Notes under the pieces: model-generated | Databases searched by the model: none | The model's input: only the letters and a program-made list of their open reading frames with translations | What the model was told of the DNA's origin: nothing | Shown here: positions 23,584 to 34,924 of the stretch, piece by piece | Numbering within the stretch: position 1 is the first letter of the stretch | Layout: every line of letters starts with the position of its first letter | Program-made: the position numbers and the translations under genes | From: Boswellia sacra | Lineage: Eukaryota; Streptophyta; Magnoliopsida; Sapindales; Burseraceae | Reading direction: 5' to 3' | Length of the DNA: 64,000 nucleotides | Assembly (NCBI GenBank): GCA_013180625.2 | Contig: SNVD02015884.1 | Span: 868,001 to 932,000, forward strand

Positions 23584-26236
23584 CTAGGTTTCTTTTGGCG
23601 GGGCCTTCTTTGCAGCTTCAGCAGCTGCTTTCTCGGCTTCAATCTCAGTGACAATGGCATCAATTTCCGCTTCTTCAAGTTGCCGCAAGCCATGCTCTTT
23701 TGTCATCACAGCAATTTCTATATTCTTACCGCCACTCTCAACAACCTAATTGTTAGAGCAACACAAAGTGTAAGTTAACGCAAGAAAACAGAATTAAGCA
23801 TGATCTGCCTTTTTCCTGTGCTGCAATAATAGACACAATCAGAACAGCAGGCTTAATGCATCTGAGATCTTAGATAGCTAACCTTTTCTTCTTGGATGTT
23901 TCAAAACAAGATGATCCGATATTAGAAAATGAAATGCACAAAACTATCAGCAAACGTGCCAGATAAATCGTTTAAGCATGAAGTCTTAATGTTGTATAAA
24001 CAAAATTATCCAACCCAACCATCAGATCCGGACATCTCTTACATGGACTTGAAGGTTGTCATTAATTCAAGCAATCTAATTCTATTGGCTAAATTTTTCC
24101 ATGCTATAGATAATATATTATATATCAGTTCTTTTAGAAGTGTCTGAACAGGAAATATTTTTATATAGATGACTCTGTAAACTTCCAGTTTAAGCCTTTG
24201 GTGCTGATCTCAAGTTAAAAGGTGAATCAACAATCAGGACCCAGACACGATGTCCTTGAGATCTTGAGAGGCTATGCCTCCTTAAATTAGTTGGTTGTCA
24301 AAGTTGCTTTTCTTTTGTCACCTCTCTCTTAAGAGTTCTCCTCTACCTTAATAGGCCAATCATTCAATTTTGGCTAAATCATTACAATAGAAGGCCGTAA
24401 AAAAGAAAAGAGGAAAAGGGACATGTATGATGGGAGTACTTGCCTCTTTACATCTTAATGATAATTAGCAAAGAGTATGTATGTAAAAAAAAGCAATGAT
24501 AATGCTAAATTTGATCAAACAGGATACATTGGCAGACAATAAAACTGATCGTAAAGTCAGTAACAGACCAGCATGAGAAAATATATCACTATGTGAAGCT
24601 CAAAATACACAATCAGCAGATAAGCTACATGAATGAGTGCCCTAAAATCTTTATTGTTGCAAATTTTGTGCCCATTATATACTTGAATAGAATATGCATT
24701 TGCAAAGCAGAAACAACTATATATGATTAACCCAGCTTACATACATGTTAAAATTCTTCACATAGTTTGCTAATCAGAAGAATAACAAAGTGAAACATAC
24801 CAAGCAAATAGCAATTGTCCAATACCATACCTCATAAAGTACGGTAATTTATTTCTCACACAATATCAAAAGCTAAAATCAAACTACAAATGAAGTGTGA
24901 AGGGCAGGTATATGTAGGTTTTGAAAACACTACTAGCTAAACATCTAGACACTAATGAACAATAGTTGCATGTTAAATGTAAAAATCTAAAATATGCATA
25001 TATTAATTACAAATATCTATACATGAAGCATGTGAAGATGAATGACTTACTTCAAGCAGAGCACGAATTGCCAACTTCACAGTTTCTTGGCCAGAGGTTT
25101 CTTTATAATTTTTCTCCAGAAACTCTCGCAATGAATTTGAGTTTCTCCCTGTGGCATTGGCTTTCCATGCAGAGAAAGTCCCCGAGGGATCAGTCTGATA
25201 AAGCGATGGTTCACCAGAGTATGGGTCGAAACCAACAATCAGGGTTGAAAGACCAAACGGTCTAACACCACCACTCTGTGTATACTTCTGTTGTAAACCA
25301 GCTATATAACGTGTTATATATTCGACAGTTACAGGATCCTCCACCGTAAGCCTATGGCTCTGACATTCAATACGCGCTCTGTTGATTAAGACACGCGCAT
25401 CTGCTTTCAACCCAGCACAAGCCAATGCAATGTGGTTATCCAACGAAACAATCTTCCTAACCATTCTGCAAGTTGGAACAACAAACAAACAAACAAACAA
25501 GAAATGCTAAGTATACACACACATCCGCCATCTTTCACAGCTACAACTACATACTAAACTAACAAGCACAATGTATACAAGCTGTATTAACACAAACCTA
25601 ACATGAATCCTTTCATTCATTCCTTGCGTTAAAATAATGACAATAACAACGAAAAAACAGCAACAAATTGCATGAAACATTACCCAAAAAAAAAAAATCC
25701 ACAGATGACTTAGAATCAACCTAATTGCAAAAAAGATGCAACCTTTAATGCTCTAGCGTCTAGTCTCAGCAGCGTTTACTTACATTTAAACGCATTTTAA
25801 AAAGAAAAGAAGAAAAAAATAACAGCAATAAATTGCTTCAAATATCACAAAAAAAAGGCTTAGAATCAACCTAATTGTGCAAAAGATTCAACCTTTAATG
25901 CTCTAATTGTCTAGTCTCGGCAATGTTTAGTTACATTCAAAGGCATTTCGAGATTTATTGAATATGAAATCGAGCTCTTGATTGAGAAGCAATTAATCGA
26001 TAGAAAGAAAATCAGCAATCTTAATCGACCAAAAAGCAAATTTAACTTCATATATGTGAGTACCTGGAGTCTTGGAGCTTAGCGGTGGACTGCTTCTCGA
26101 CGCCGAGGACGACTATGTCTGTGCCACGGACTCCTACGGCGGCGTTCCCTTTACGGACGGCTTCGAGCGCGTATTCGACCTGGAAAAGATGGCCGTCCGG
26201 AGAAAACACCGTGATCGCGCGATCATATCGAGCCAT
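23584..26236 (-). CDS. PAD1: 20S proteasome subunit alpha type-7
   Basis: Three exons on the minus strand: 26236-26064, 25465-25051 and 23745-23584 (stop TAG), joining in phase to 249 residues, the normal length. It is one of the seven alpha subunits in the outer rings of the 20S proteasome, which gate access to the proteolytic chamber in cytosol and nucleus. The N-terminus [20 protein letters not shown] continues into the alpha-subunit signature [10 protein letters not shown]. The middle carries [19 protein letters not shown] and the [13 protein letters not shown] block, and the C-terminus has the acidic/alanine/lysine tail ([20 protein letters not shown]) typical of alpha-7. Alpha subunits have no catalytic Thr, and none is seen. 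Intron 2 is long (25050-23746). No frameshift or odd codon was seen. Confidence 0.96.
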
Positions 26237-26726
26237 ATTTGATTTGTTTTGTTTTTGTTCTTGTTTTCGTTTTTGTTTAGTTGCTTTGCTTGCGATCTGG
26301 TTTTTGAAGAAAAGAGTGATGAGCTGCTTGGAGGACAAGACAGGACCGTCGAAGACTGACGCGAGAGAAAGAAAGAACGTTTGTGTAAAACGACGCAGTT
26401 TTCGTCCACCCTCCACAACGACGTCGTCTAGCCTCTCTTTTGGATGTCCCCGCCTCTAATTTTTTTTTAAATTGTGTTAAATTATTTTTTTCTATTACAT
26501 TTTTTAACCATTTTGTTTTTAAATTACTTTGATAATTTACGGATCATTAATTTTTGACGATCAAGCAAATTTTATAATTTTGAACTAATATTTTTTTCAG
26601 TTTATAATAATAATTTGTTATGGAATTTCCCAATCGCTTAAAGGTTGTTAAAGATCAATTACCTTATTACTAATGAAATTCTTTGAGAAATCCAAAGGGT
26701 TACAATAGGTCAAAGGCATCAATTTA

Positions 26727-26888
26727 TTTGTGTATTTTAAGTTTTTGTTTTTAAAATTTAAAAATAATACATGATTGATTTGAATTTTTATTTCTTATTT
26801 TGAAAATGATACGTTATTGATATTGATTTAATTATATTATTAAATATGTATTTTAAGAAAACAGAATTTTAAAAATACAATCAAACAA
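26727..26888. mobile_element. MITE, family 2 copy B
   Basis: The left end (TTTGTGTATTTTAAGTTTTT) and the right end read backwards (TTTGATTGTATTTTTAAAAT) form degenerate inverted repeats. The inner words TGATTTGAATTTTTA and TGATACGTTATTGATATTGA match the copies near 18808 and 55841. Non-coding. Confidence 0.45.
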
Positions 26889-27270
26889 CGTCGAAACCAC
26901 CTTAAAAGGTGAGCTCCTGCAAAGCGCTAGTTACATGCAACTTCAAAGAGTACTCCATAGCTAACACTGGTTAGACCCAATTCAAAGGCTTCCATGTGGA
27001 TCATGAAACTGTATAAACCCTTTCGTCTCCAAGTCTTTAAGTATGCATTCTTTTCAAACACATACTCTATATTTCTTACTTTGAAAGAATCTCGCTAACG
27101 ATTTTGATAAACACAAGTTCTAATTGGAGGGTTAATATGTGCAGCACCCATCTGTTGGTTCTGGGTCAAGTCTGTGATGGTCCATTCTCGACAATAGGCT
27201 ATGTATATTTAACCACTTACCTATGCCATGCTTGTATATTTCAAATTATGAAGAGAGAATCAACTCAAAC

Positions 27271-27733
27271 GCAGGGATGGGGCCCGAAATTATTTTTAGA
27301 GGGAACAAAATTGAAAAGTAATGATAAAAGAAGATAAATTAATATAAGTAAAATATAATTATAAATTTAGAGAAAGTTTATTATATTTTCTTTCAACATT
27401 ATTTTGAAGGTATATATTCAAGATTATCATATCAATTTTAAGTTTTAAATACAAGAGAAATGATAAAATAAAGTAATTAGCAATATAACTAAGTAAAATA
27501 TGAAATATATTAACTCAAAAGCAATTTATCTTTAAAAAAATAATAATAAAAGAAATCAATGAATGATGATGGAAATAATAAAGAATTTTGTTTAATAAAT
27601 AATATTTAAACAATAATTTGTATATATAAAACAATGTGCATTTATAATTCACTAAAAAGAAATAAAAGATTTTTTTTCCTTTGGCCGAGGAGGGGCAATT
27701 GCCCCTACTGGGCCTATGCTAGCTCCGTCCCTC
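27271..27733. mobile_element. Non-autonomous hAT-like DNA transposon
   Basis: The left terminus GCAGGGATGGGGCC and the right terminus read backwards (GAGGGACGGAGCTAGC) form short inverted repeats of the CAGGG-GGAGC type. The element is flanked by ACTCAAAC (27263-27270) and AGTCAAAC (27734-27741), an eight-base target duplication with one mismatch, the size made by hAT transposases. The 463-bp interior is AT-rich and has no transposase frame. Near the right end there is a perfect palindrome GGGGCAATTGCCCC. Confidence 0.6.
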
Positions 27734-29607
27734 AGTCAAACCCCTTACTATAATCTATATTCTCTTAATTCATTCGTTAATTTCATGAAAATGGGCAATA
27801 TATTATAACTGTTTTTATGCATAAAAATTTTAGTACTTACAATTTCTTTTATATAATTGGTTATTTTTTGAAGATCATGGTAACAGTAACGGCAGGACAA
27901 TGAGTGAATAGTGGTAAGCATAGGCTTGGGTGAATTGATTTGGGGTCAGCCCTCTAATATAACGTTTTAACTTTAATTAATAATGATGATAATTGGACTA
28001 TGATGCACCTTTCTGGGCAGTGGATCATTTGGGCCATGCCTCTTATAATAATAAGACAGTTTATTATCAATAGTTTATCTTAAGCCATATTTATCTTCTC
28101 ATTAAGAATTTGATTTAACGAAATTTATTGATAAATAAGCATTTGTCTTTTGAAGAAATTAAGGAAAAAATTTAATGATTTCTTGATATTCAGTATTGTC
28201 CGAAGTGAAAGTAAAACACTAAGTATATCTGATAAAATTAATAGGTATGAAATTAATCTTGTTATTAAATAGAGATGTTATTAAACAAACAACTCTAGAC
28301 ATTATTTGTAACATCCCACATTGCATGTAGGTCGTGTTACAAATGCTATCAAAGCCAAACCTAACCAGAAGTGTGGAAGTGGAGATCTAAGTTTGGTGAT
28401 GTCGTAGGTTATCCTTTGAATGTAAGTACAATCAAACAAGGACGCTTGATTTTTAAGAGAGAGTGAATATAGCATCCCATGTTCATGCGGACCCAGATGT
28501 TATATTATTATACTTTTTTTTTTCACGAGTTGTTGAATAACCTCAAATAATTTGAAATTTCGAAGTGGTAGTCAATGCAGATCGACCAAACATTCGCATA
28601 TAAATGGTTGAGTACCTATGCATGTCAAATTGACTACACTGAAAATTATACTACGCAATGTTTTTTTACTATGCCATTCCCACACATATATATGTTGACC
28701 GGTCTCTTTGTGAATGTTGACTTGACTTTGAATCAACTCCCACTATACTTATATTAATCCAGTTTGATTAATGGGTTTGGATAATTCCATCCAATTAGAT
28801 ATTTATTAATCCATATGTCTAGGAAATTGAAAATCTGATTAAAATGTTCAATCAAGTACCATAAAGGCCTAACCCTAAAGCTAAATCATATGCATGGATA
28901 TTATCAAACCCTCTGCTTGAAAATATCAAATTCAATTGCTCTATAGTGATATTAATAAATTCGTAAAAAGAGAATTCTCTTCTGATTTGAGCCCTTTCGA
29001 TAATCTTATAATATGAATTTTAGTTTCTATATAGGTAGTTAAGATTTCTGTTTATTTCATTTTCTCTCTACTTTAATACATTTTTTTACTAACATATATT
29101 ATATCATGTATTTTGTTTAAATAAAAGTCAGATCATATATAAGAGAAGAGAAAATCTATCATAAAGTGGATGTATCACTGACGTAATATAGCCTGCCAAT
29201 GAAAAACAAGAAAAGTAAGAGACAAAACTAAAAATATCACTGTTCACACTATTTTTTTGCTCTCTTATTGATCAGCTACACTATTCAGCACTACCACATG
29301 GTACAACGAATATATGATAGATTTTCTCATAAGAGAATCCCGGTTTGATCTTGATCGATACTCAAAATTATTTAGGATATTGGAAGGGAAGGTGACATAG
29401 TATCAACGAGGGAATGCAAGATACAGCTCTTAGGTGCGCTGCTGGTTGTGGTGAGAGAGTCATCAAGCAATTACAATGCCCAATAGTTGAAGTAAATACG
29501 GAACCTCTAAAATGCTTGTTTTGAGGTGTCTTGTTCATTGTCTCCATGCTCCACTTTCCCATTTAGGCACGAGGGTTTCGGACAGTTTCTGATGAGTTAT
29601 CCAAATT

Positions 29608-29773
29608 TAATAATACTACACTTACGTAGAATGTATACAAAGTTAATATGACATCAAGTAAATGAAAAGATTATTATGAGTTTTCAATGTAATAAATACT
29701 GATAAATTATGTGACATTAACGAGTGATATTATATCAATTTTGTAAATAAATTTTGTAAGTATAACATTACCC
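29608..29773. mobile_element. MITE, family 1 copy C with clear target duplication
   Basis: The ten bases TATCCAAATT occur directly on both sides (29598-29607 and 29774-29783). The element between them has aligned terminal inverted repeats over about 45 bases (left TAATACTACACTTACG; right, reversed, TAATGTTATACTTACA). A 9-10 base target duplication points to mobilisation by a Mutator-like transposase. This is the best preserved family 1 copy here. Confidence 0.7.
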
Positions 29774-31870
29774 TATCCAAATTATTGATGCCAGTAGCCC
29801 AAGTTTCGCATTGTTAGAAGAAAAAGATAAAAGCAAAAGTAAAATAAAAGCAACAAAGTTGATTAGAACGTAATGCATGTCATATACCATAGTGAAAGTT
29901 GACATACTGCCACTGCCCACTTAGCGTCAATCATCAAATGAAACGAAAATGAACCTTAACGCCCCTTCCACTATGGCCTATGGGAAACATACAAAACACT
30001 ATTAAGTAGTAACCTAATTTTGATAAAACGTGGATGCGGTTTCTTGTTCCTAATTATGATTAAACTTCATGATCGAAAGTCGAAACACTACATGGAAACC
30101 TTGCTTTTAATTATATGAAAATTTGGAGTGTCTACCCTAGTCCATAACGAACTCTCATGATGAAAAACCCAGAATCAATTAATGTTGTTAATTAGCTGGA
30201 GAAGAAGAATGTATGAGATTACTATCGGGTCTATAATATTATCATCAATTTATTTCTTGCAACATAAAATGGTAATTAAGTGTTACTAAGAATCTAAGAA
30301 TCTATTTGACAAAAAAAATTAAAATTTATTTTAGATTAAGTTATTGAGTTGTTCTTATCATTATATTAAATGGGTCGGACAAAACAAATCTAGATATGGA
30401 ACTGGATAGTAGATGTAAATAAGAGTTTGAATTCGAACCTTTACTCTGATACCATTTTAAGAAACTTTTTTCCCTGAAAACTTAAGTTTTCGCATTTAGG
30501 GTTAAACTAATTAATTAAGTTGCCTTCTGACAGTAAAATCTATGGAACTCACGCATTTCAGGATCTTGCAAAAGCAGCAACATTTCCAGGCTATCAGAAT
30601 TGCAAATGGTCTAAGTTACAAAAGCATGCAATATTCTTGGCAGAATCCGGTGGTGAGTGATATTGATGCACTGAGCTCGTACAAATTAAAATGGGGAACA
30701 TTTGTAGCTGCCCAAAGTGGAAGTTATCGCATCATCAGTTCATCACCCGATGTTAGTCTGATGATGTCACGAGACACTAAGCGTTAATGAGCTAAATAGT
30801 CTAAAGATATACAAATACTAGTACATAAAGATATTACCCAATAATTAATCCGATAAAATAATGTAAAGCTTGATAGTTACAGTAAAAGGTTTTGTTTCTT
30901 TTGGAAGTTCAATGTCGTGTCTGCAGCTTACAAATAGACAGGTCCTCAAAAAGAGTTTTTGTTCTTATCACTACGACAACCGCGCATTTGCAGTGCGCGC
31001 TTTGAGTAGTTTCAATCTTGTTTCAATACAAAACTTTACCACTCTTTTGAGTCAAAAGATAGTATCTATGAAGAGTATTAATCGTTGTATCAACTAATTA
31101 TAAAGAAGAAGAGAACACGTTAATGTTAAGTTACACTCTCCCTAATGATTAATATGGACCAAACTCATTACAGAAAAATGCTTATGTGGGGGTTATCAAA
31201 ATCAAGACCTTCTACTTTCATACTTGATTTAAAGCTTAAGCTCCCGATAATAGTATCTTCTATTATGACTCACTATATTATGATTCACTACGTTATCATT
31301 TGATCAAGAAGTTTAATATCTCATATTAGAGTCTATCTATATTCCTAACTCAGCTTTTGACAGTTGATTGAAATAGATACCTAAATAGTCCACCAAATAC
31401 TGTTCCTGAAAAGTAAAAAAAATGATAAAAACTGCTTTGGATGCCCGGCAATCTTTAACTTCAAGAGTTTTGAACACGTTTGTAGACACTGTGCTGTAGA
31501 TATTTAAAAATAATATGTCCTTATTCAGCTTAACTATGATGGCATATGCTTCCATATAGTGTTAGCCGTGTCTTTATTGGTCTAATTATCTCCAACTTGT
31601 CCACAATATGACTATTTTCAATCGACCACACCAACAGGAAACCTGATTGCTAGATTTTAAGCAGAAAGTTATATTAATGGGCAAAGTTGCTAGATTTGTA
31701 ATTCAAAAATCAAGATTGAGAAGAGATATTTTATACAATATTATTGATCATTATGGTCAGCAAAGGGCGTGTGTGAGCGTGATACATGCTTGTTTACTAA
31801 CACGTTTGCACTACCATCTGCTTAGTGCTTTAGCTTCAACAGTTATCGTCAAGTGATTATCTTATCTCTA

Positions 31871-31878
31871 CTATAAAA
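31871..31878 (+). promoter_or_regulatory. TATA box of the AAP gene
   Basis: CTATAAAA lies 119 bases before the ATG at 31997 and is the only TATA-like word in the 200 bases upstream, consistent with a leader of about 90 bases. Confidence 0.55.
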
Positions 31879-31996
31879 GCTGTATACTTTTGATAATATT
31901 GCAAGTATCCATCACAAGCTCATTTTTCATTACTTTAATTAGCTTTCTGTCTCTCTCGGATAACATTTTCAATTTTTCATAGCTAGCTAGCAAGCC

Positions 31997-34471
31997 ATGT
32001 TGCCAAGGAGTCGAACTCTTCCTAGCAGAATCCATCATGGCGCAGTAAGCTAGCTCTTCCTCTCCATGATCTCTTCTTTGATCAATTAATGCTTCCTTTT
32101 CTGCTTCTAATATTTCTGTTAATGTTTGTTGATTATAGGTTGAAGAAAGGCATGATATCAGGCACTACTTGGAAGTGGAAGTCCAGCCTAAATCTCAGGG
32201 GAGTGAAGCCATAGACCCTCAAGCCAATTATTCCAAATGCTTTGATGATGATGGCCGCTTGAAGAGACAAGGTAAATGACTGTATTCACCTTTGATATAT
32301 CAAGCTTTAATTTGACAGGCATGTATGAAGTTTCAACTATAATATTCTTTTATTAAGAATTGTTGCATATTTACTTGTGGGGATCTCCCATAATTTCAGC
32401 TTCTTCTTCTTTTTATTTAATAACTTATTAAATATTGTTCCGGCACGTACTCAAGTCATTATTTTACTTGGAAAAAGGTACAGTCCGTATAGAAAATGAC
32501 GAAGGCACCACAATATATATATTAGTCCTGCACAATTGCTTAGAAGGGGTTCCTGCAAGAGAGAATTGTATATATAAATATCACTATTGGCAGTACGTAC
32601 CACATCATATGATGTTTATAGGGTGCTAGCTAACTGATGTTTTTGCGATGCAGGAACTTTTTGGACTGCAACATCGCATATTATTACTGCTGTTATAGGA
32701 TCAGGAGTGTTGTCATTGGCATGGGCAATAGCGCAGCTTGGTTGGATTGCAGGACCTACTGCGTTGACTCTCTTTGCCTTCATCAATCTCTACACTGCCG
32801 GTCTCCTATCTCAGTGCTACAGGTCTGGCGATCCTGTCACTGGACAGAGAAACTACACGTACATGGATGCTGTGAAGGCTAACTTAGGTATCCGAATAGG
32901 CTCTTAACTTAATGTACAAAACTATATATGATAATGATGATCATTATGGTAACATCCCTTAAAATTATTGCAGGAGGGAAGAAGGTGATGTTATGTGGGT
33001 TGATCCAATACTTGAATTTGTTTGGTGTCGCAATTGGGTATACAATTGCAGCATCAGTCAGCATGATGTGAGTTTCCATTGATTATGGATACTAGTATTA
33101 AATCTCATACATAAATATGTATTGTAGTTCGTAAGTTAACAAATATATATGTTGTTACAGGGCTATAAAGAGATCAAACTGTTTCCATAAGAGCGGTGGG
33201 AAGGATCCATGCCACATGTCTAGTAATGGGTACATGATAGCATTTGGAATTACAGAGATTATATTTTCTCAAATCCCGGACTTTGATCAAGTGTGGTGGC
33301 TCTCCATAGTTGCTGCAATTATGTCATTTACATACTCCACTGCTGGTCTTGGACTTGGCATTGGAAAGGTCGCAGGTATAAATATTTACATGCACCTTTA
33401 TGTTACAATTAACCAAGTACTGTCACTTGCATAGCTCAATCGGGCATAAATGAACAACCTGCAAATTACTTTTCTTTCCAGGGAACGGGACCTTGAAAGG
33501 GAGTCTGACAGGCATCAGCATAGGGACAGAAACAACTGCTGGAACAGTCACTTCAACACAGAAGCTATGGAGGAGTTTGCAAGCTCTTGGAGCAATAGCT
33601 TTTGCATACTCTTATTCAATTATCCTCATTGAAATCCAGGTATATATTTGGCCTTATAAGCGGTGAATTTGGCACAGATTAATTTGTATCATATATTTAA
33701 CACTAATTCTGTTTTGCAGGATACAGTAAAATCTCCTCCTGCAGAACACAAGACCATGAAGAAAGCAACTTTGTTCAGCATCACAGTAACAACTATCTTC
33801 TACTTGCTCTGTGGATGCATGGGCTATGCAGCCTTTGGAGACCTGGCTCCTGGAAATCTTTTGACTGGCTTTGGCTTCTACAACCCCTACTGGCTCCTAG
33901 ACATCGCCAATGTAGCAATCGTTGTTCACCTTGTTGGTGCATATCAGGTATACAAACAGAAATGTTCGCATAAGGAGAGAATCCTGATTTGTTCCATATA
34001 TACTTTTTATCCCAAATTCCATTTCATTTTAATGTAAATATACAGGTCTATTGCCAGCCCTTGTTTGCATTTGTAGAAAAATGGAGCGCACAGAAGTGGT
34101 CTAAGAGTGACCTTGTCACAGCTGAATATGACATACCCATCCCCTACTTTGGTGTGTACCAACTGAACTTGTTCCGCCTGGTATGGAGGACCATCTTTGT
34201 TATGCTGACAACCCTAATAGCCATGCTTATGCCCTTCTTCAATGATGTTGTTGGCATCCTGGGGGCCATGGGATTCTGGCCCTTAACGGTTTATTTCCCA
34301 ATTGAGATGTACATAGCACAAAAGAAGATTGCAAGAGGAACAGCAAGGTGGCTTGGCCTTCAGATTCTTAGTGTCACTTGCTTCTTCATTACTGTAGTTG
34401 CCGCAATTGGTTCAGTAGCTGGAGTTGTTCTGGATCTTAAAACTTACAAGCCGTTCAAAACTAGCTACTAA
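31997..34471 (+). CDS. AAP: Amino acid permease, AAP family
   Basis: Eight exons: 31997-32044, 32139-32271, 32654-32887, 32974-33067, 33161-33375, 33482-33639, 33720-33947, 34046-34471; they join to 511 residues. AAPs are plasma-membrane proton/amino-acid symporters of the AAAP superfamily with about 11 membrane spans, used in phloem loading and in import to seeds and roots. The sequence shows the family landmarks: KCFDDDGRLKR before the first span, ITAVIGSGVLSLAWAIAQLGW, RNYTYMDAV, CGLIQYLNLFGVAIGYTIA, MAIKRSNCFHKSGG, GNLLTGFGFYNP, VVHLVGAYQVY, MPFFNDVVGILGAMGFWPL and the C-terminal LDLKTYKPFK. It is closest in feel to the AAP2/3/4 group but cannot be placed in a subclade by eye. Odd point: a 16-codon first exon (MLPRSRTLPSRIHHGA) gives an N-terminus longer than the usual 480-495-residue proteins. 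The start is the first ATG after the TATA box. Confidence 0.95.
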
Positions 34472-34924
34472 GGCTCCAATCTATAAGTTGACAAGATTAT
34501 ACAGGATGGATTCTGTAAAAGTGTACATCTAGCAACTGTTGTGTGCTTTGAACTATTAATAATGAAGATTAAACAATCCTGCTAAGGAATAAATTGTATA
34601 ATTCACAACCCAGAAAAAGTCCCCATATCCAATTTTTCATCTGTCATTCTACAATACCTCAATAAACTTTTTCTCTAGGTGTCTCTAAAAGGAATTTATA
34701 GTGTTTTTGGATCAGGGCAATGCAAATTGAGGCATCAAAAAATTGTTCCATTCGCTTGAAAATTAAAAAACCAATACAATCGACTGCTTGCATTTACAAT
34801 AAGTACCAAACCTCAACTCTCAAAAGGAAAAAAAAAAAGTGCAAGTGAATGCTTGTAGTCTCTTAAACTATTCCTGTATCATACAGTAGCAAACAAAGTG
34901 CTACATGAAAATATCAAACTGCTA
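34472..34924. other. Convergent 3' intergenic region
   Basis: The AAP gene (+) and the ERD7-like gene (-) end towards each other 453 bases apart. The stretch would hold both 3' UTRs; nothing else is seen. Confidence 0.6.

Larger units (their letters stand above)
26237..31996. other. Spacer with transposon remnants
   Basis: The first 180 bases are the proteasome gene's 5' leader and promoter side (minus strand). MITE family 2 copy B (26727-26888), a hAT-like element (27271-27733) and MITE family 1 copy C (29608-29773) follow. Near 28315-28500 a segment starting TAACATCCCACATTGCATG looks like the ends of short plant LTR elements, but I could not pair two ends. A short exon-like open stretch lies at 30510-30660. 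The final 150 bases are the AAP promoter and leader. Confidence 0.45.

Noticed and set aside
26085..26459. Plus-strand open frame of 124 codons over the first proteasome exon
   Set aside because: It is the antisense shadow of the conserved alpha-7 exon and its leader; residue composition is not protein-like.
28315..28500. TAACATCCCACATTG segment resembling the end of a short LTR (TRIM) element
   Set aside because: Only one end-like word was seen, with no paired repeat, primer-binding site or target duplication.
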